From Burkholderiales bacterium 67-32 (lineage in GTDB: Bacteria > Pseudomonadota > Gammaproteobacteria > Burkholderiales > Burkholderiaceae_B), in assembly GCA_001898625.1 (NCBI GenBank), contig MKUP01000010.1, forward strand, positions 590,125 to 654,124: a DNA stretch of 64,000 bases. The letters are read 5' to 3'. Of the stretch, positions 42,801-52,114 are shown one piece after another. How positions within the stretch are numbered: position 1 is the first letter of the stretch; the number at the start of each line of letters is the position of its first letter. Position numbers and translations under genes: made by a program. The notes below the pieces were generated by a model, which saw only the letters and a list, made by a program, of their open reading frames with translations, ran no database searches and was not told the origin of the DNA.

Positions 42801-42832
42801 TGCCCTGCCCGATGACCAAGGAGAACAAAGCA

Positions 42833-43816
42833 ATGAAAGCCATACGGATGGAGACAGGACACACGGCGCTGCGCCAGACACTCATGGGCCTGTGCCTGGC
42901 GGCCGCGGCCGCCGCCTCGCCCGCGCAGGCCGAGCGCGTGATCAGGCTCATCGTGCCCTACGGGCCCGGGGCGACGCTGGATACCGTGGCGCGCAACTTC
43001 AACGCCGATCTCGGCAAGGCCCTGGGCGCCACAGTGATCGTGGAAAACCGCGCCGGCGCCGGCGGCACCATGGGCACGACTTTCGTGGCCCGCTCGACCG
43101 ACCACAACACCCTGCTGTTCACCGCGGCCAGCCACAACCTCGCGCCGTCCCTGTATCGCAGCCCCGGCTACGACCCCATCAAGGATTTCTCCGGCGTGGC
43201 CTACGTCGGCAACGCGGGCTTCGTGATCGCGGTTCCCGGAACCCTGGGCGTCGATTCGCTGCAGGACTACATCAAGGCCATCAAGGCCAAGCCGGGCGAA
43301 CTGAACTACTCCTCCGCCGGCAACGGCGGCGCCACCCACCTGGCGATGGCATCGTTCCTGGCCAACGTCGGCGGAAAGATGCAGCACATTCCCATGAAGG
43401 CGACCGGCGACGCGATCAACGAAGTGCTGGCGGGCCGCACCCAGGGCACTGCCGCGGCCGTGCCGGCCATCATAGGTTTCAAGAACGACGCGCGCGTCAA
43501 GATGCTCGCCTACACCGGCGCCAAGCGCTCTCCCCTGTTGCCCGACCTGCCCACCGCGGCCGAGGCCGGCGCCCCGGGCTACAAGTACGACACCTGGTTC
43601 GGCATCCTGGCGCCCAAGAACATGCCGCAGGACGAGATCGACAAGATCCACGCCGCGATGGAAAAAGTGCTGGCCGATGCCACCGTCCAGGCGCGCCTGA
43701 CCCGGCTGGGCATCGACTCCGAGCAGATGTCGGCCGAGGCGTTCAACACGCTGCTGCGGAAGGACTTCGAAGCCGCGGGTCCGCTGGTCAAGGCTTCCGG
43801 GGCCAATATCGAATGA
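42833..43816 (+). CDS. Bug-family tripartite tricarboxylate transporter substrate-binding protein
   Basis: 327 residues, ATG 42833 after AAGGAGA. Signal peptide ends near SPAQAERV. Landmarks are VIRLIVPYGPGATLDTVAR and VIVENRAGAGGTMGTT; the usual ADGYT motif is replaced by TDHNTLLFT, a divergence from the other five Bug proteins here. It is the third gene of the lyase operon and probably binds the N-substituted dicarboxylate used by the two enzymes. Confidence 0.9.
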   Translation: MKAIRMETGHTALRQTLMGLCLAAAAAASPAQAERVIRLIVPYGPGATLDTVARNFNADLGKALGATVIVENRAGAGGTMGTTFVARSTDHNTLLFTAASHNLAPSLYRSPGYDPIKDFSGVAYVGNAGFVIAVPGTLGVDSLQDYIKAIKAKPGELNYSSAGNGGATHLAMASFLANVGGKMQHIPMKATGDAINEVLAGRTQGTAAAVPAIIGFKNDARVKMLAYTGAKRSPLLPDLPTAAEAGAPGYKYDTWFGILAPKNMPQDEIDKIHAAMEKVLADATVQARLTRLGIDSEQMSAEAFNTLLRKDFEAAGPLVKASGANIE

Positions 43817-43923
43817 CGGATGCGCCCGCCTTCGCGTCGACGCCATTCTTTTCGATTTTTTAGAAGTACTACCCACAGATAATTTCACTTTTTTCAAAAG
43901 GAGGGGGTGTGTAGTCTTGCCGC

Positions 43924-45159
43924 ATGACAACGACGCACCACCCTTCCACCCCGGCCAGGCACGCCGCCTATGAAGCGCGTACGACGGGGCTCCCCGCCCG
44001 CATCCGTCACGTCCTGAACCTGGACGATTTCGAACGCGCGGCAGCCCGGTACCTGCCCGGGCCGCTGCGCGAATACGTGCTGGGCGCGGCCGAGGACAAC
44101 CGGTCGCTGGCCGCCAATCGCGCGGCGTTCCGGCGCCATGACTTTGTCACGCGCGTACTGGCGGACGTCTCCCACCGCTCGACGCAGACCACGCTGCTGG
44201 GCCAGGCCTACCACGTGCCTTTCGGCATCGCGCCGGTCGGCATCAGCGCGCTGCTGGCCTACCAGGGCGATCTCGCCATGGCCCTGGCCGCGCGGCAGGA
44301 AGGCGCGTGCATGATCATGAGCGGCTCGTCGCTGATGCGGCTGGAAGAGATCCACGAACAAGCTCCCGGCACGTGGTTCCAGGCCTACCTGCCGGGCGAT
44401 CCGGTCCGCCGCGCCGCCCTGGTCGAACGGGTGGGCCGCGCCGGCTACGAGACGCTGGTGGTCACCGTGGACATCCCCGTGTGGGCCAATCGCGAGAACA
44501 ACATCCGCGCGGGCTTTTCGCTGCCCCTGCGCCCCACTCCGCGGCTGGCCTGGGAAGGCGTTACGCATCCCGGCTGGCTGGTCCGCACCCTGCTGCGGAC
44601 GCTGGCCACGCGGGGCATGCCGCATTTCGAGAATTCGTTCGCCGAACGCGGCGCGCCGGCGTTTTCCGCCAAGGCGGTGCGCGACACGACGGGCCGCGAC
44701 CATCTGACCTGGGACGACATCGCCGCGATACGTCGGCAGTGGCGCGGCAACCTGGTCGTCAAGGGCATCCTGTCGGCGGAGGATGCGCGCCGCGCGCTGG
44801 CGATCGGCGCCGAGGGCATCATCGTGTCCAATCACGGCGGGCGCCAGCTCGACGGCGCCGCCGCCCCCCTGCGCGTGCTGCGGGCCATCGCCGACGCGGT
44901 CGGGCAGCGCCTGGCGGTGATGATGGACGGCGGCATCCGGCGCGGCGGCGACGTCCTGACCGCGCTGTCCCTGGGCGCCCGCTACGTTTTCGCCGGCCGC
45001 CCTTTCATTTGCGCCGCCGCCGTGGGCGGCCAGGCCGGCGTGGCCCACGCCATCCAGCTTCTGCAAGCCGAAGTCGATCGCAACATGGCGATGCTGGGCG
45101 CCAGCCGCCTGGACGAACTCGGCCCGCACTGCCTGTTGCAGGCACAACAAGAATCCTGA
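43924..45159 (+). CDS. FMN-dependent alpha-hydroxy-acid oxidase/dehydrogenase (LldD-like)
   Basis: 411 residues, TIM-barrel flavoprotein that oxidises L-2-hydroxy acids (lactate, glycolate, mandelate type). The catalytic His and substrate Arg are in GIIVSNHGGRQLDGA; FMN contacts include FGIAPVGISALLA, MSGSSLMRLEEI, VKGILSAEDARRAL and MMDGGIRRGGDVL. AGGAGG lies 19 bases upstream of ATG, too far for normal initiation, and a six-codon GTG frame overlaps the ATG. It is the first gene of a cluster with a Bug protein, CoA-transferases and enoyl-CoA hydratase. Confidence 0.9.
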   Translation: MTTTHHPSTPARHAAYEARTTGLPARIRHVLNLDDFERAAARYLPGPLREYVLGAAEDNRSLAANRAAFRRHDFVTRVLADVSHRSTQTTLLGQAYHVPFGIAPVGISALLAYQGDLAMALAARQEGACMIMSGSSLMRLEEIHEQAPGTWFQAYLPGDPVRRAALVERVGRAGYETLVVTVDIPVWANRENNIRAGFSLPLRPTPRLAWEGVTHPGWLVRTLLRTLATRGMPHFENSFAERGAPAFSAKAVRDTTGRDHLTWDDIAAIRRQWRGNLVVKGILSAEDARRALAIGAEGIIVSNHGGRQLDGAAAPLRVLRAIADAVGQRLAVMMDGGIRRGGDVLTALSLGARYVFAGRPFICAAAVGGQAGVAHAIQLLQAEVDRNMAMLGASRLDELGPHCLLQAQQES

Positions 45160-45188
45160 AGAGGATCCGACATGACGAGGAGAAAACC

Positions 45189-46172
45189 ATGAACAAGACC
45201 CTGTTGACCACTCTGCTTGCCGCCCTGGGCACCGGCCTGGCCGCCCCCGCCCTGGCCGACTCGTTTCCCGCCGCGCCCATCACCATCGTCGTCCCGATGG
45301 CGGCGGGCGGCCCGACGGACACCGCCGCCCGCGCCATCCAGCAGGCCATGGGCACGGCGCTGGGACAGTCGGTGGTCATCGAGAACAAGGCCGGCGCGGC
45401 CGGGCTGATCGCCATGAATTTCGTGCGCCGCGCCAAGCCCGACGGCTACACGCTGGGGGTCGCCTCGGCCACCACGCATGCCATCGCGCCCAACATCTAT
45501 ACCGAAGCGCCCTACGACTCGGTCAAGGACTTCAGCTTCGTCGGCGCGCTGATCACCGCCCCCGGCGTCCTGGTGGTGGCGCCGTCGGTCGCGCCCAAGT
45601 GCGACATGCAGGCCTTCCTGAAGAACCTGAAGGCCAACCCCGACAAGTACTCGTACGGCTCGGCCGGCGCGGGCTCGCTGTCGCACCTGAACGGCGCGCG
45701 CTTCCTGCAAGCCACGGGCACCAACATGCTCCACGTGCCGTACCGCGGCCTGTCCAATGCCATGAACGACCTGTACGCGGGCCAGGTGCACGCCGTGTTC
45801 GACAACGTCAGCTCGGCCATGACGCACATCAAGAGCGGCAAGGTCTGCGCCATGGCTGTCCAGGCTCCGTCGCGCCTGGACAGCCTGCCTGACGTGCCGA
45901 CCTATGCCGAACTGGGCCTGCCGGAACTGAACAAGCCCACCTGGTACGGCATCGTCGGCCCCGCCGGCATGCCCAAGGAACGCGTGCAGGCGCTGAACCA
46001 GGCCCTGACCAAGGCCCTGGCCTCGCCCGAGGTGGCCACCCTGTACCAACGCCAGGGCGTCGCGGCGGCGGCCGGCTCGGCCGACGATTTCGCCGGCAAG
46101 GTCGCCAGCGAGCGCCAGATGTGGGCGGACACCACCGCCCGGATGAAATTCGAGAAATTCTCGGTGAAGTAA
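45189..46172 (+). CDS. Bug-family tripartite tricarboxylate transporter substrate-binding protein
   Basis: 327 residues from ATG 45189, preceded by GAGGAGAAAA. Signal peptide ends at PALADSFP. Landmarks are PITIVVPMAAGGPTDTAAR, VVIENKAGAAGLIAMN and KPDGYTLGVAS. A cysteine pair is probable (KCDMQA and KVCAMAV). It lies 29 bases after the hydroxyacid oxidase gene and 16 bases before the CoA-transferase gene, so it belongs to the same catabolic operon. Confidence 0.92.
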   Translation: MNKTLLTTLLAALGTGLAAPALADSFPAAPITIVVPMAAGGPTDTAARAIQQAMGTALGQSVVIENKAGAAGLIAMNFVRRAKPDGYTLGVASATTHAIAPNIYTEAPYDSVKDFSFVGALITAPGVLVVAPSVAPKCDMQAFLKNLKANPDKYSYGSAGAGSLSHLNGARFLQATGTNMLHVPYRGLSNAMNDLYAGQVHAVFDNVSSAMTHIKSGKVCAMAVQAPSRLDSLPDVPTYAELGLPELNKPTWYGIVGPAGMPKERVQALNQALTKALASPEVATLYQRQGVAAAAGSADDFAGKVASERQMWADTTARMKFEKFSVK

Positions 46173-46188
46173 GCAAAGGAGAATCAGG

Positions 46189-47382
46189 ATGTCTGAACAG
46201 CAGGCCCGCTTGCCCTTGTCCGGCCTACGCGTGCTCGACCTGACGCGCGTGCGCGCCGGCCCGACCGCCGTACGCGTCCTGGCGGACTGGGGCGCCGACG
46301 TGGTCAAGATCGAAGAACCCGTCGATCCCGAACACGAGAACGAAATGGGCGGCATGCGCCTGGGGCCGGACTACCAGAACCTGCACCGCAACAAGCGCAG
46401 CATCACGCTCAACCTGAAATCGGACCCGGGGCGCGCGCTGTTCCTGGACCTGGCCGCGCAGGCCGACGTCGTCGTCGAGAACTACCGCCCCGACGTCAAG
46501 GATCGCCTGGGCATCGACTACGACACGCTCCGCGCCCGCAACCCGCGCCTGATCTACGCCAGCATCTCCGGCTTCGGCCAGGACGGCCCTTATGCGCGGC
46601 GCCCCGGCTACGACCAGATCATCCAGGGCATGACCGGCATGATGTCCATCACCGGCCTGCCCGGCCACGGTCCGGTGCGCGCCGGCATCGCCATCGCCGA
46701 CACGACGGCGGGCGTCTTCGGCGCGGTGGGCATACTGACCGCGCTGTACGAACGCGAGAAAACGGGACAGGGGCAATGGGTCCGGACCTCGCTGCTGGAA
46801 TCGCTGCTGGCGACCATGGACTTCCAGTGCGCCCGCTATCTGGTGGCTGGCGAAATACCGGTGCAGGCCGGCAACGACCATCCCACCATCATTCCCACCG
46901 GCGTGTTCGACACGCAGGACGGACAGGTCAACATCTGCGTGTCGGGCACCGTGATGTGGAAACGCTTCTGCCAAGCGATGGGCCGGGAACGCTGGCTGGA
47001 CGATCCGCGCTTCGCCACCAACAAGAACCGCTCGGCCAATCGCCGCGAACTCAACGACGAGATCGCCGCCGTGTTCGCCACGCAGACCAACGAACACTGG
47101 ATCGAACACCTGAACGCCAGCGGCCTGGCCTGCGGCGCCGTCAACAACGTCAAGCAGGCCTTCGACGACGCGCAGGTGCGGCACCTGGGCATCGCCTGGC
47201 CCGTCGCGCACGAGAAGCTGGGCAACATCCACCTGGTCGGCCAGCCCTTCAGCCTGGGCAACCATCAGGCCGGCGTGCGGCGCGCCGCCCCCATGCCCGG
47301 CCAGGACAACGAAGCCATTCTTGCCGAGATCGGCATCCAGGGCGACACCCTGCAGCAACTCAGGAGCGAACATGTCATCTGA
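46189..47382 (+). CDS. CaiB/BaiF (class III) CoA-transferase
   Basis: 397 residues. The N-terminus LSGLRVLDLTRVRAGPTAVRVLADWGADVVKIE and the block VVENYRPDVKDRLGIDYDTL are classic. The catalytic Asp is in IAIADTTAGVFGA. Class III enzymes move CoA between a CoA donor (often succinyl-CoA) and an organic acid. Its stop overlaps the enoyl-CoA hydratase start. It likely activates the imported acid for hydration or cleavage. Cytoplasmic, interlocked dimer expected. Confidence 0.92.
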   Translation: MSEQQARLPLSGLRVLDLTRVRAGPTAVRVLADWGADVVKIEEPVDPEHENEMGGMRLGPDYQNLHRNKRSITLNLKSDPGRALFLDLAAQADVVVENYRPDVKDRLGIDYDTLRARNPRLIYASISGFGQDGPYARRPGYDQIIQGMTGMMSITGLPGHGPVRAGIAIADTTAGVFGAVGILTALYEREKTGQGQWVRTSLLESLLATMDFQCARYLVAGEIPVQAGNDHPTIIPTGVFDTQDGQVNICVSGTVMWKRFCQAMGRERWLDDPRFATNKNRSANRRELNDEIAAVFATQTNEHWIEHLNASGLACGAVNNVKQAFDDAQVRHLGIAWPVAHEKLGNIHLVGQPFSLGNHQAGVRRAAPMPGQDNEAILAEIGIQGDTLQQLRSEHVI

Positions 47383-48157
47383 AGCCCGGCCCGGCCGCAT
47401 CCACGTCGCCGTCGAGCAGCACCTGGGCCGCGTCGTGATCGACCACCCGGCCAAGCACAACGCGCTGACCTTCAACATGTGGCAGTCCCTGCCCGGCTTG
47501 CTGGACGAACTGGAAAACCGCGACGACGTGCGTGCCATCGTGTTCGAGGGCGCGGGCGACCGCGCCTTCGCCTCGGGTTCGGACATCTCGCAGTTCGGCG
47601 AACAGCGCGACACCGAGGACAACGTGCGCCGCTACAACGCCACCGTCGAACGCGCCATCGGCCGCATCGGCGCCGTGCGCAAACCCACGCTGGCCTTCAT
47701 CAACGGCTATTGCTTCGGCGGCGGCGTCGCCATCGCCCTGCATTGCGACATGCGCTATGGCAACGAACAGGCGCAGTTCTGCATCCCCGCCGGCAAGGTG
47801 GGCGTGGGCTACCACGAGCTCTGGCTGCACCGGCTGGCGCAACTGGTGGGGCCGGCCCACGCCAAGGAAATCATGTTCACCGCCCGCCGCTATACGGCCG
47901 AAGAAGCCCGGCAGATGGGCTTGATCAATCGTATCCAGACGCGCGAGGAAACGCTGGACCTCGCGCACACCATCGCCGGCCTGGCGCCGTTGACGCACCG
48001 CGCGTCCAAGCTCGCCATCGAAACCTCCACCGCCCCGGACGGACGGGACTGGCAGGCCTGCAAGGACGCGATCCTGGACTGCTTCCGCAGCGCCGACTAT
48101 GTCGAAGGACGCGAGGCCTTCACCGGCAAGCGGACACCGGTGTTCCGTGGCAAGTGA
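47372..48157 (+). CDS. Enoyl-CoA hydratase/isomerase family protein
   Basis: 261 residues from ATG 47372, which overlaps the CoA-transferase by 11 bases. Crotonase landmarks: the oxyanion-hole region GAGDRAFASGSDISQFGE, INGYCFGGGVAIALHCDMR, and IPAGKVGVGYHELWLHRLAQLVG. The usual catalytic Glu pair is not clear (the second block has VGVGYHE), so hydratase, isomerase or decarboxylase activity cannot be decided. It works on the CoA ester made by the neighbouring CoA-transferases. Confidence 0.88.
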   Translation: MSSEARPGRIHVAVEQHLGRVVIDHPAKHNALTFNMWQSLPGLLDELENRDDVRAIVFEGAGDRAFASGSDISQFGEQRDTEDNVRRYNATVERAIGRIGAVRKPTLAFINGYCFGGGVAIALHCDMRYGNEQAQFCIPAGKVGVGYHELWLHRLAQLVGPAHAKEIMFTARRYTAEEARQMGLINRIQTREETLDLAHTIAGLAPLTHRASKLAIETSTAPDGRDWQACKDAILDCFRSADYVEGREAFTGKRTPVFRGK

Positions 48158-49544
48158 GCATACCGGCGCGCCGGAGCAGCGCGTCCGCGCCATTGCCGAC
48201 AACCTGCTTGCCGGCGCGGGCCTGCCCGGCCTGACGGCGTTCACGTTGGCCGGGCCGCGCCCGGCGCTGGACTCGCCGCTGCCGTTGGCGGACATCGCCT
48301 CGGCCTTCCAGTTGGCGGTGGCCCATGGCACCGCGCTGGTCGCCACAGGCGAACCCCGCGCACACTACGAAGTGTCGCCCGCGCAGGCGCTGGCCGGGCT
48401 GGAACCCACGCACTTCCAGCGCATCCATGAACACCGCTTTCCCCAGTCGTCGCACGGCAAGGAACTGAAGTCCGACTTCTATCCCACCGCCGACGGCCGG
48501 TGGTTCCTGCCTTCCGGCTCCTATCCCCATCTGCGCGATGGCACGCTGGCCTTACTGGATTGCGCCAATACGGCGCCCGCCCTGGCCGCAGCCATACGGC
48601 GCTGGCCGGCGCAGGAACTGGAAGACGCGGTAGCCGGACAAGGCCTACCCGGCGCCTGGGCGCGAACGCCCGAAGCCTGGCTGACCAGCGACGCGGGCGC
48701 CGCCATCGCCTTGGAGCCGCTGCTGACGGTGCGGCCGCTGCGCGCCGGCGCGCCGGTTGTGGGAGGCTTGGCCGAATTACGGGTCCTGGACCTGTCCCAC
48801 GTCATCGCCGGGCCGGTGGTCGCCCGCCATTTCGCCTTCCACGGCGGCGACGTCCTGCGGATCTCGTCGCCTAGCCAACCCGACCCGCTGCCGCAGATCC
48901 TGGACACCGGCATCGGCAAGCGCAACGCCTTCGCCAGCTTCCACGACCCCGACGACCTGGCCCGCGTGCGGACGCTGGCCACGGACGCGGACATCGTCGT
49001 CGATTCGTGGCGGCCCGGCGCGCTGGCCCGCTTCGGCCTGGACGCCGCCGGCCTGCTGCCGGGCGCCGGCCGCGACTTCATCCACGTCGGCGTGAGCGCC
49101 TTCGGCCATGACGGCCCCTGGGGCGCGCGCAAGGCCTTCGATCAAGTGGTGCAGGCCGCCACCGGCATCGCCGCGCTACACGCGCGGGACGGCAAGCCTC
49201 GGCTGTCGCCCACCCGCCTCCTGACCGACTACCTGACCGGCCAGCTCGGCATACTCGGCACCCTGGCCGCGCTGCGCCAACGGCAGCAGTCCGGCGGCAG
49301 TTGGGAGGTACGGGTATCATTGGCGCGAGTGGCGACGTACCTGCTGGCCTGGGCCGACCCGTCGCACCGGGGCGGCGACGCCTTCGACGCCCTGGCGCCC
49401 CAACTGGTCACGCGCCACGGCCCGTTCGGCACCACCCACCACGTAGCGCCCGCCGTCGCCGGCCTGGACGACGGGACAACCCCCGGTCCCCATCCGCTGG
49501 GCAGCTCGCCCGCGGCCTGGGCGCCTTCCCCCCTTCGGCCATGA
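48147..49544 (+). CDS. Second CaiB/BaiF CoA-transferase, two-domain variant
   Basis: 465 residues from GTG 48147, overlapping the hydratase end by 11 bases. Residues about 1-200 resemble the C-terminal part of a CoA-transferase (SDFYPTADGRWFLPSGSYPHLRDGTL), followed by a fresh N-terminal block LAELRVLDLSHVIAGPVVARHFAFHGGDVLRIS. VVDSWRPGALARFGLD and the Asp in LLTDYLTGQLGI are present. The layout is that of permuted or fused CaiB proteins. Its stop overlaps the following lysR ATG. It may form a heteromer with the upstream CoA-transferase. Confidence 0.85.
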   Translation: MASEHTGAPEQRVRAIADNLLAGAGLPGLTAFTLAGPRPALDSPLPLADIASAFQLAVAHGTALVATGEPRAHYEVSPAQALAGLEPTHFQRIHEHRFPQSSHGKELKSDFYPTADGRWFLPSGSYPHLRDGTLALLDCANTAPALAAAIRRWPAQELEDAVAGQGLPGAWARTPEAWLTSDAGAAIALEPLLTVRPLRAGAPVVGGLAELRVLDLSHVIAGPVVARHFAFHGGDVLRISSPSQPDPLPQILDTGIGKRNAFASFHDPDDLARVRTLATDADIVVDSWRPGALARFGLDAAGLLPGAGRDFIHVGVSAFGHDGPWGARKAFDQVVQAATGIAALHARDGKPRLSPTRLLTDYLTGQLGILGTLAALRQRQQSGGSWEVRVSLARVATYLLAWADPSHRGGDAFDALAPQLVTRHGPFGTTHHVAPAVAGLDDGTTPGPHPLGSSPAAWAPSPLRP

Positions 49545-50470
49545 CACTGAAACAGCTCGAAGCGTTCTACCTGGCGGCCACCAGCCCCAACTTCATGATC
49601 GCCGCCGAACGCCTGCACATTTCCGTCTCGACCCTGTCCAAGCGCATCACCGACCTTGAACACAGCCTGCGCAGCATCCTGTTCGACCGCAGCTCCCTGC
49701 GGGCCCGCCTGACCAGCGGAGGCGAACAACTGCTGCCGCACGTCGAACAACTGCTCAAACAAGCCAACGTCGTCGCCGGCATGGGCCGGCAGGCCGAGAT
49801 CCTGCGCGGCCGCTGCCACTTCGGCGTGGGCGAACTGAGCGCCCTGACCTGGCTGCCCACCTTCATCGCCCGCCTGCAAGCCGCCCACCCCGACCTGCAA
49901 CTCGACCCCGTGGTCGAAGCCGGCAGCTCGCTCGGCAACCTCGCCCGGCGCGTGGCCGAAGGCGACCTCGACTTCGCCGTCATCGCCAACCGCCCCGCCG
50001 ACAACCGCATCAAGGCCGAATACCTCGGCAGCGCCGGCTTCGCCTGGGTCTGCTCCCCCGCCCTGCACCGCCAGGGCGAAGGCCGGCTGCCGGCCCTGTT
50101 GCCCGATTGCGCGCTGATCTCGCTACCGCCCTCCAGCGGCACCGCCCTCATCATCGAACAATCCCTCCAGTCCATCGACGCCACCGTGGCCCGGCGCCTG
50201 CACTGCAACAGTTGGGCCGTCATCACCCAACTACTGATACAGGGACTGGGCCTGGGCGTGCTGCCCGAATCCTGGGCCGATCAACTCGTCCAGGCCGGCC
50301 TGCTCGTGCGCCTGCGCGGCACGCCGCCCCTGGCGGCGCTGGACTACTTCCTGATCTCGCGCGAACGCGACCTCCGGCCCCTGGTCGGCGCCTGCCTGGA
50401 CATCGCCTGCGAAGTCGTGAATTTCAAACCGACCGACATCGGTTTTTTGCACACCGGCACGCGGGCCTGA
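49541..50470 (+). CDS. LysR-family transcriptional regulator
   Basis: 309 residues, ATG overlapping the CoA-transferase stop (ATGA). HTH: TLKQLEAFYLAATSPNFMI, AAERLHISVSTLSKRITDLE and LFDRSSLRARLTSGGE. The effector domain contains CHFGVGELSALTWLP and GLGLGVLPESWADQL. Unusually, this regulator is the last gene of the operon it presumably controls rather than divergent from it, so autoregulation through operon transcription is likely. Confidence 0.92.
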   Translation: MTLKQLEAFYLAATSPNFMIAAERLHISVSTLSKRITDLEHSLRSILFDRSSLRARLTSGGEQLLPHVEQLLKQANVVAGMGRQAEILRGRCHFGVGELSALTWLPTFIARLQAAHPDLQLDPVVEAGSSLGNLARRVAEGDLDFAVIANRPADNRIKAEYLGSAGFAWVCSPALHRQGEGRLPALLPDCALISLPPSSGTALIIEQSLQSIDATVARRLHCNSWAVITQLLIQGLGLGVLPESWADQLVQAGLLVRLRGTPPLAALDYFLISRERDLRPLVGACLDIACEVVNFKPTDIGFLHTGTRA

Positions 50471-50473
50471 ACC

Positions 50474-50977
50474 CTATTGATGGTCCTCGTGCTTCGGCTG
50501 GCCGCGGTTGTGCGTCAGCTTGCGCAGCAGCGCCAGGATGACCAGCGCGAACAGCGTACTGACGATGGCGGTCATCTCCCGTCCCATGCCTGCCGCGATG
50601 CCGATGGCGGCTGTCAGCCAGATGCTGGCCGCCGTGGTCAGGCCGTGGATCTCGCGGCCGTTTGATTTGAGGATGGCGCCGGCGCCGAGGAAGCCTATGC
50701 CGGCGATCACGCCTTGCAGGACCCGGCTCATGTCGGCTACTTCCATGCCGCCTTGCAGGGGGACGAGGACGAATAGTGCGGCGCCCAGGGCGACGAGCAT
50801 GTGGGTGCGCAAGCCGGCTGAGGTGCCACGTAGTTCACGTTCCAGGCCTAGCAGGCCGCCTAGGGTCATGGCTACTAGGAGGCGGACGAAGACGCGGGTT
50901 AGTTCGGCTATGTCGGGGATGTCGGAGAATTCGCTGGAGGCGGCGGTCCAGATTTGGGTCCATAGGGAGGCGTCCAT
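50474..50977 (-). CDS. MgtC/SapB-family inner-membrane protein
   Basis: 167 residues with about four to five membrane helices. MgtC landmarks: [19 protein letters not shown] with the conserved [24 protein letters not shown], and [19 protein letters not shown]. MgtC-like proteins act in low-Mg2+ adaptation and intracellular survival. It lacks the soluble C-terminal domain of Salmonella MgtC, as do many SapB-type members. It is convergent with lysR (3 bases) and marks the last GC-rich gene before the accessory island. Codon use in its 5' half is already looser. Confidence 0.9.
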   Translation of the reverse strand: MDASLWTQIWTAASSEFSDIPDIAELTRVFVRLLVAMTLGGLLGLERELRGTSAGLRTHMLVALGAALFVLVPLQGGMEVADMSRVLQGVIAGIGFLGAGAILKSNGREIHGLTTAASIWLTAAIGIAAGMGREMTAIVSTLFALVILALLRKLTHNRGQPKHEDHQ

Positions 50978-51217
50978 AGCTGGCCTTTTTTATTCGGATA
51001 ATCGTCAGCCTACGGGTAGGCTGGAAGGATGCGCAGTCACAGAGCATTCACGCTCGTAACCAAGTGTAGAGTCAGCAAGTCGAACAGGCCAACACTACGC
51101 TTGTTCTCAGATGCCTAGGCTACAGTTATGGGCATCCCCTCCTCCAGGTCAGGTTATTTAGTCAACGTCAGCTTTCGGCCATTAGCGGGCATAGCCAAGC
51201 GGCCGCTTTACGGCAAC

Positions 51218-51871
51218 TCAAGCGTTGCGCGTCACAGGCGCACTTACTAGGTACCCCGAGGCATTGGCGATGACCCAGGTCTCCATTCGCTCGATCAGTT
51301 CGCCAACTGGCAGACGCTCTACATCGTGTTTGGAAAACCCCAGCTTCGTCAGTGCATCAAAGTTCTGCGCCATGAAATCGGAGAACGCGCTTGAGATGAG
51401 GGCCGGACCGGCTGCTTGGGCAAGGCAGACGTTCTTCAGCCAGTTACGTACAACGCCGATGACCTTGTATGGCTCGTCGTCATGACACTCGATATCTGCT
51501 CCAGAGAGATCGGATATCGAAGCCTTGTATCGATGTGGTTTTGCCTCAAGTACGAGGGTTCGCTTTCCCTTCAGCTTTGGCGTGCCGAAGATCCTACATC
51601 CGAAGTCAATGCCGAGCTCGAATGGCATGTTTAGCCGATACATCTCGCCAGCTTCTGCTGCTTCGCTCCGAGACAGATCGTGGATCGAATACTTGGAATC
51701 TCGAATCAGCTTAACAATCTTGTCCAACCGCTGTTCGCCAGAGTCAATTGCCTCCAACGCGATTCGCGGCTTAAGCCCGAGATAGATGACCGTGAAAAGG
51801 AGCGGCCTCAATAGCGGGACGTATTTTTCGTCGAATGGACAATTGACGAATACGTTCTCGTCGAACGGCAT
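51218..51871 (-). CDS. TIR/nucleoside-deoxyribosyltransferase-like hypothetical protein
   Basis: 217 residues in the low-GC island. The N-terminal half has alternating strands and helices: NVFVNCPFDEKYVPLL, PRIALEAIDSGEQRLDKI, SKYSIHDLSR, and NMPFELGIDFGCRI. A strand-D/E pattern with a late Glu after HDLSR resembles the TIR and nucleoside-deoxyribosyltransferase folds, which cut or exchange N-glycosidic bonds. The C-terminal half is helical and unnamed. It follows a DUF2188 gene by nine bases, so the two are an operon. I cannot assign it to a named family; a defence NADase/nucleotide-processing role is inference. Confidence 0.6.
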   Translation of the reverse strand: MPFDENVFVNCPFDEKYVPLLRPLLFTVIYLGLKPRIALEAIDSGEQRLDKIVKLIRDSKYSIHDLSRSEAAEAGEMYRLNMPFELGIDFGCRIFGTPKLKGKRTLVLEAKPHRYKASISDLSGADIECHDDEPYKVIGVVRNWLKNVCLAQAAGPALISSAFSDFMAQNFDALTKLGFSKHDVERLPVGELIERMETWVIANASGYLVSAPVTRNA

Positions 51872-51880
51872 GTTCGCTAC

Positions 51881-52114
51881 TTACTTTTTGTCCTTTGGAG
51901 GCATCGGGTCGTTCCCGTAGCTGTTCTTGTTCTTGATCGTGCCATCACGGCCGTGAATGTAAAGCTCGGCTCCGGTTTTCTTGGCAGCATCACGGCCATA
52001 CGAAATGGCCTGTTGCTGCGTGTCAAAAACCTTGCTCGCTCTGGCTGCGCCCGAGTTCTTCACAGACCATCCGCCCGATGGGTTCGGAACCACATGTTTG
52101 CTTACCTTGCTCAT
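51881..52114 (-). CDS. DUF2188 small protein
   Basis: 77 residues, full length for DUF2188. The motif HVVPNPSGGWSVKNSGAARASKVFDTQQQA, then ISYGRDAAKKTGAELYIHGRDGTI, is characteristic. Function is unknown; such proteins are basic, compact and often near mobile-element or stress genes. It is the first gene of a two-gene operon with the TIR-like protein, whose start is nine bases after this stop. Confidence 0.85.
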   Translation of the reverse strand: MSKVSKHVVPNPSGGWSVKNSGAARASKVFDTQQQAISYGRDAAKKTGAELYIHGRDGTIKNKNSYGNDPMPPKDKK

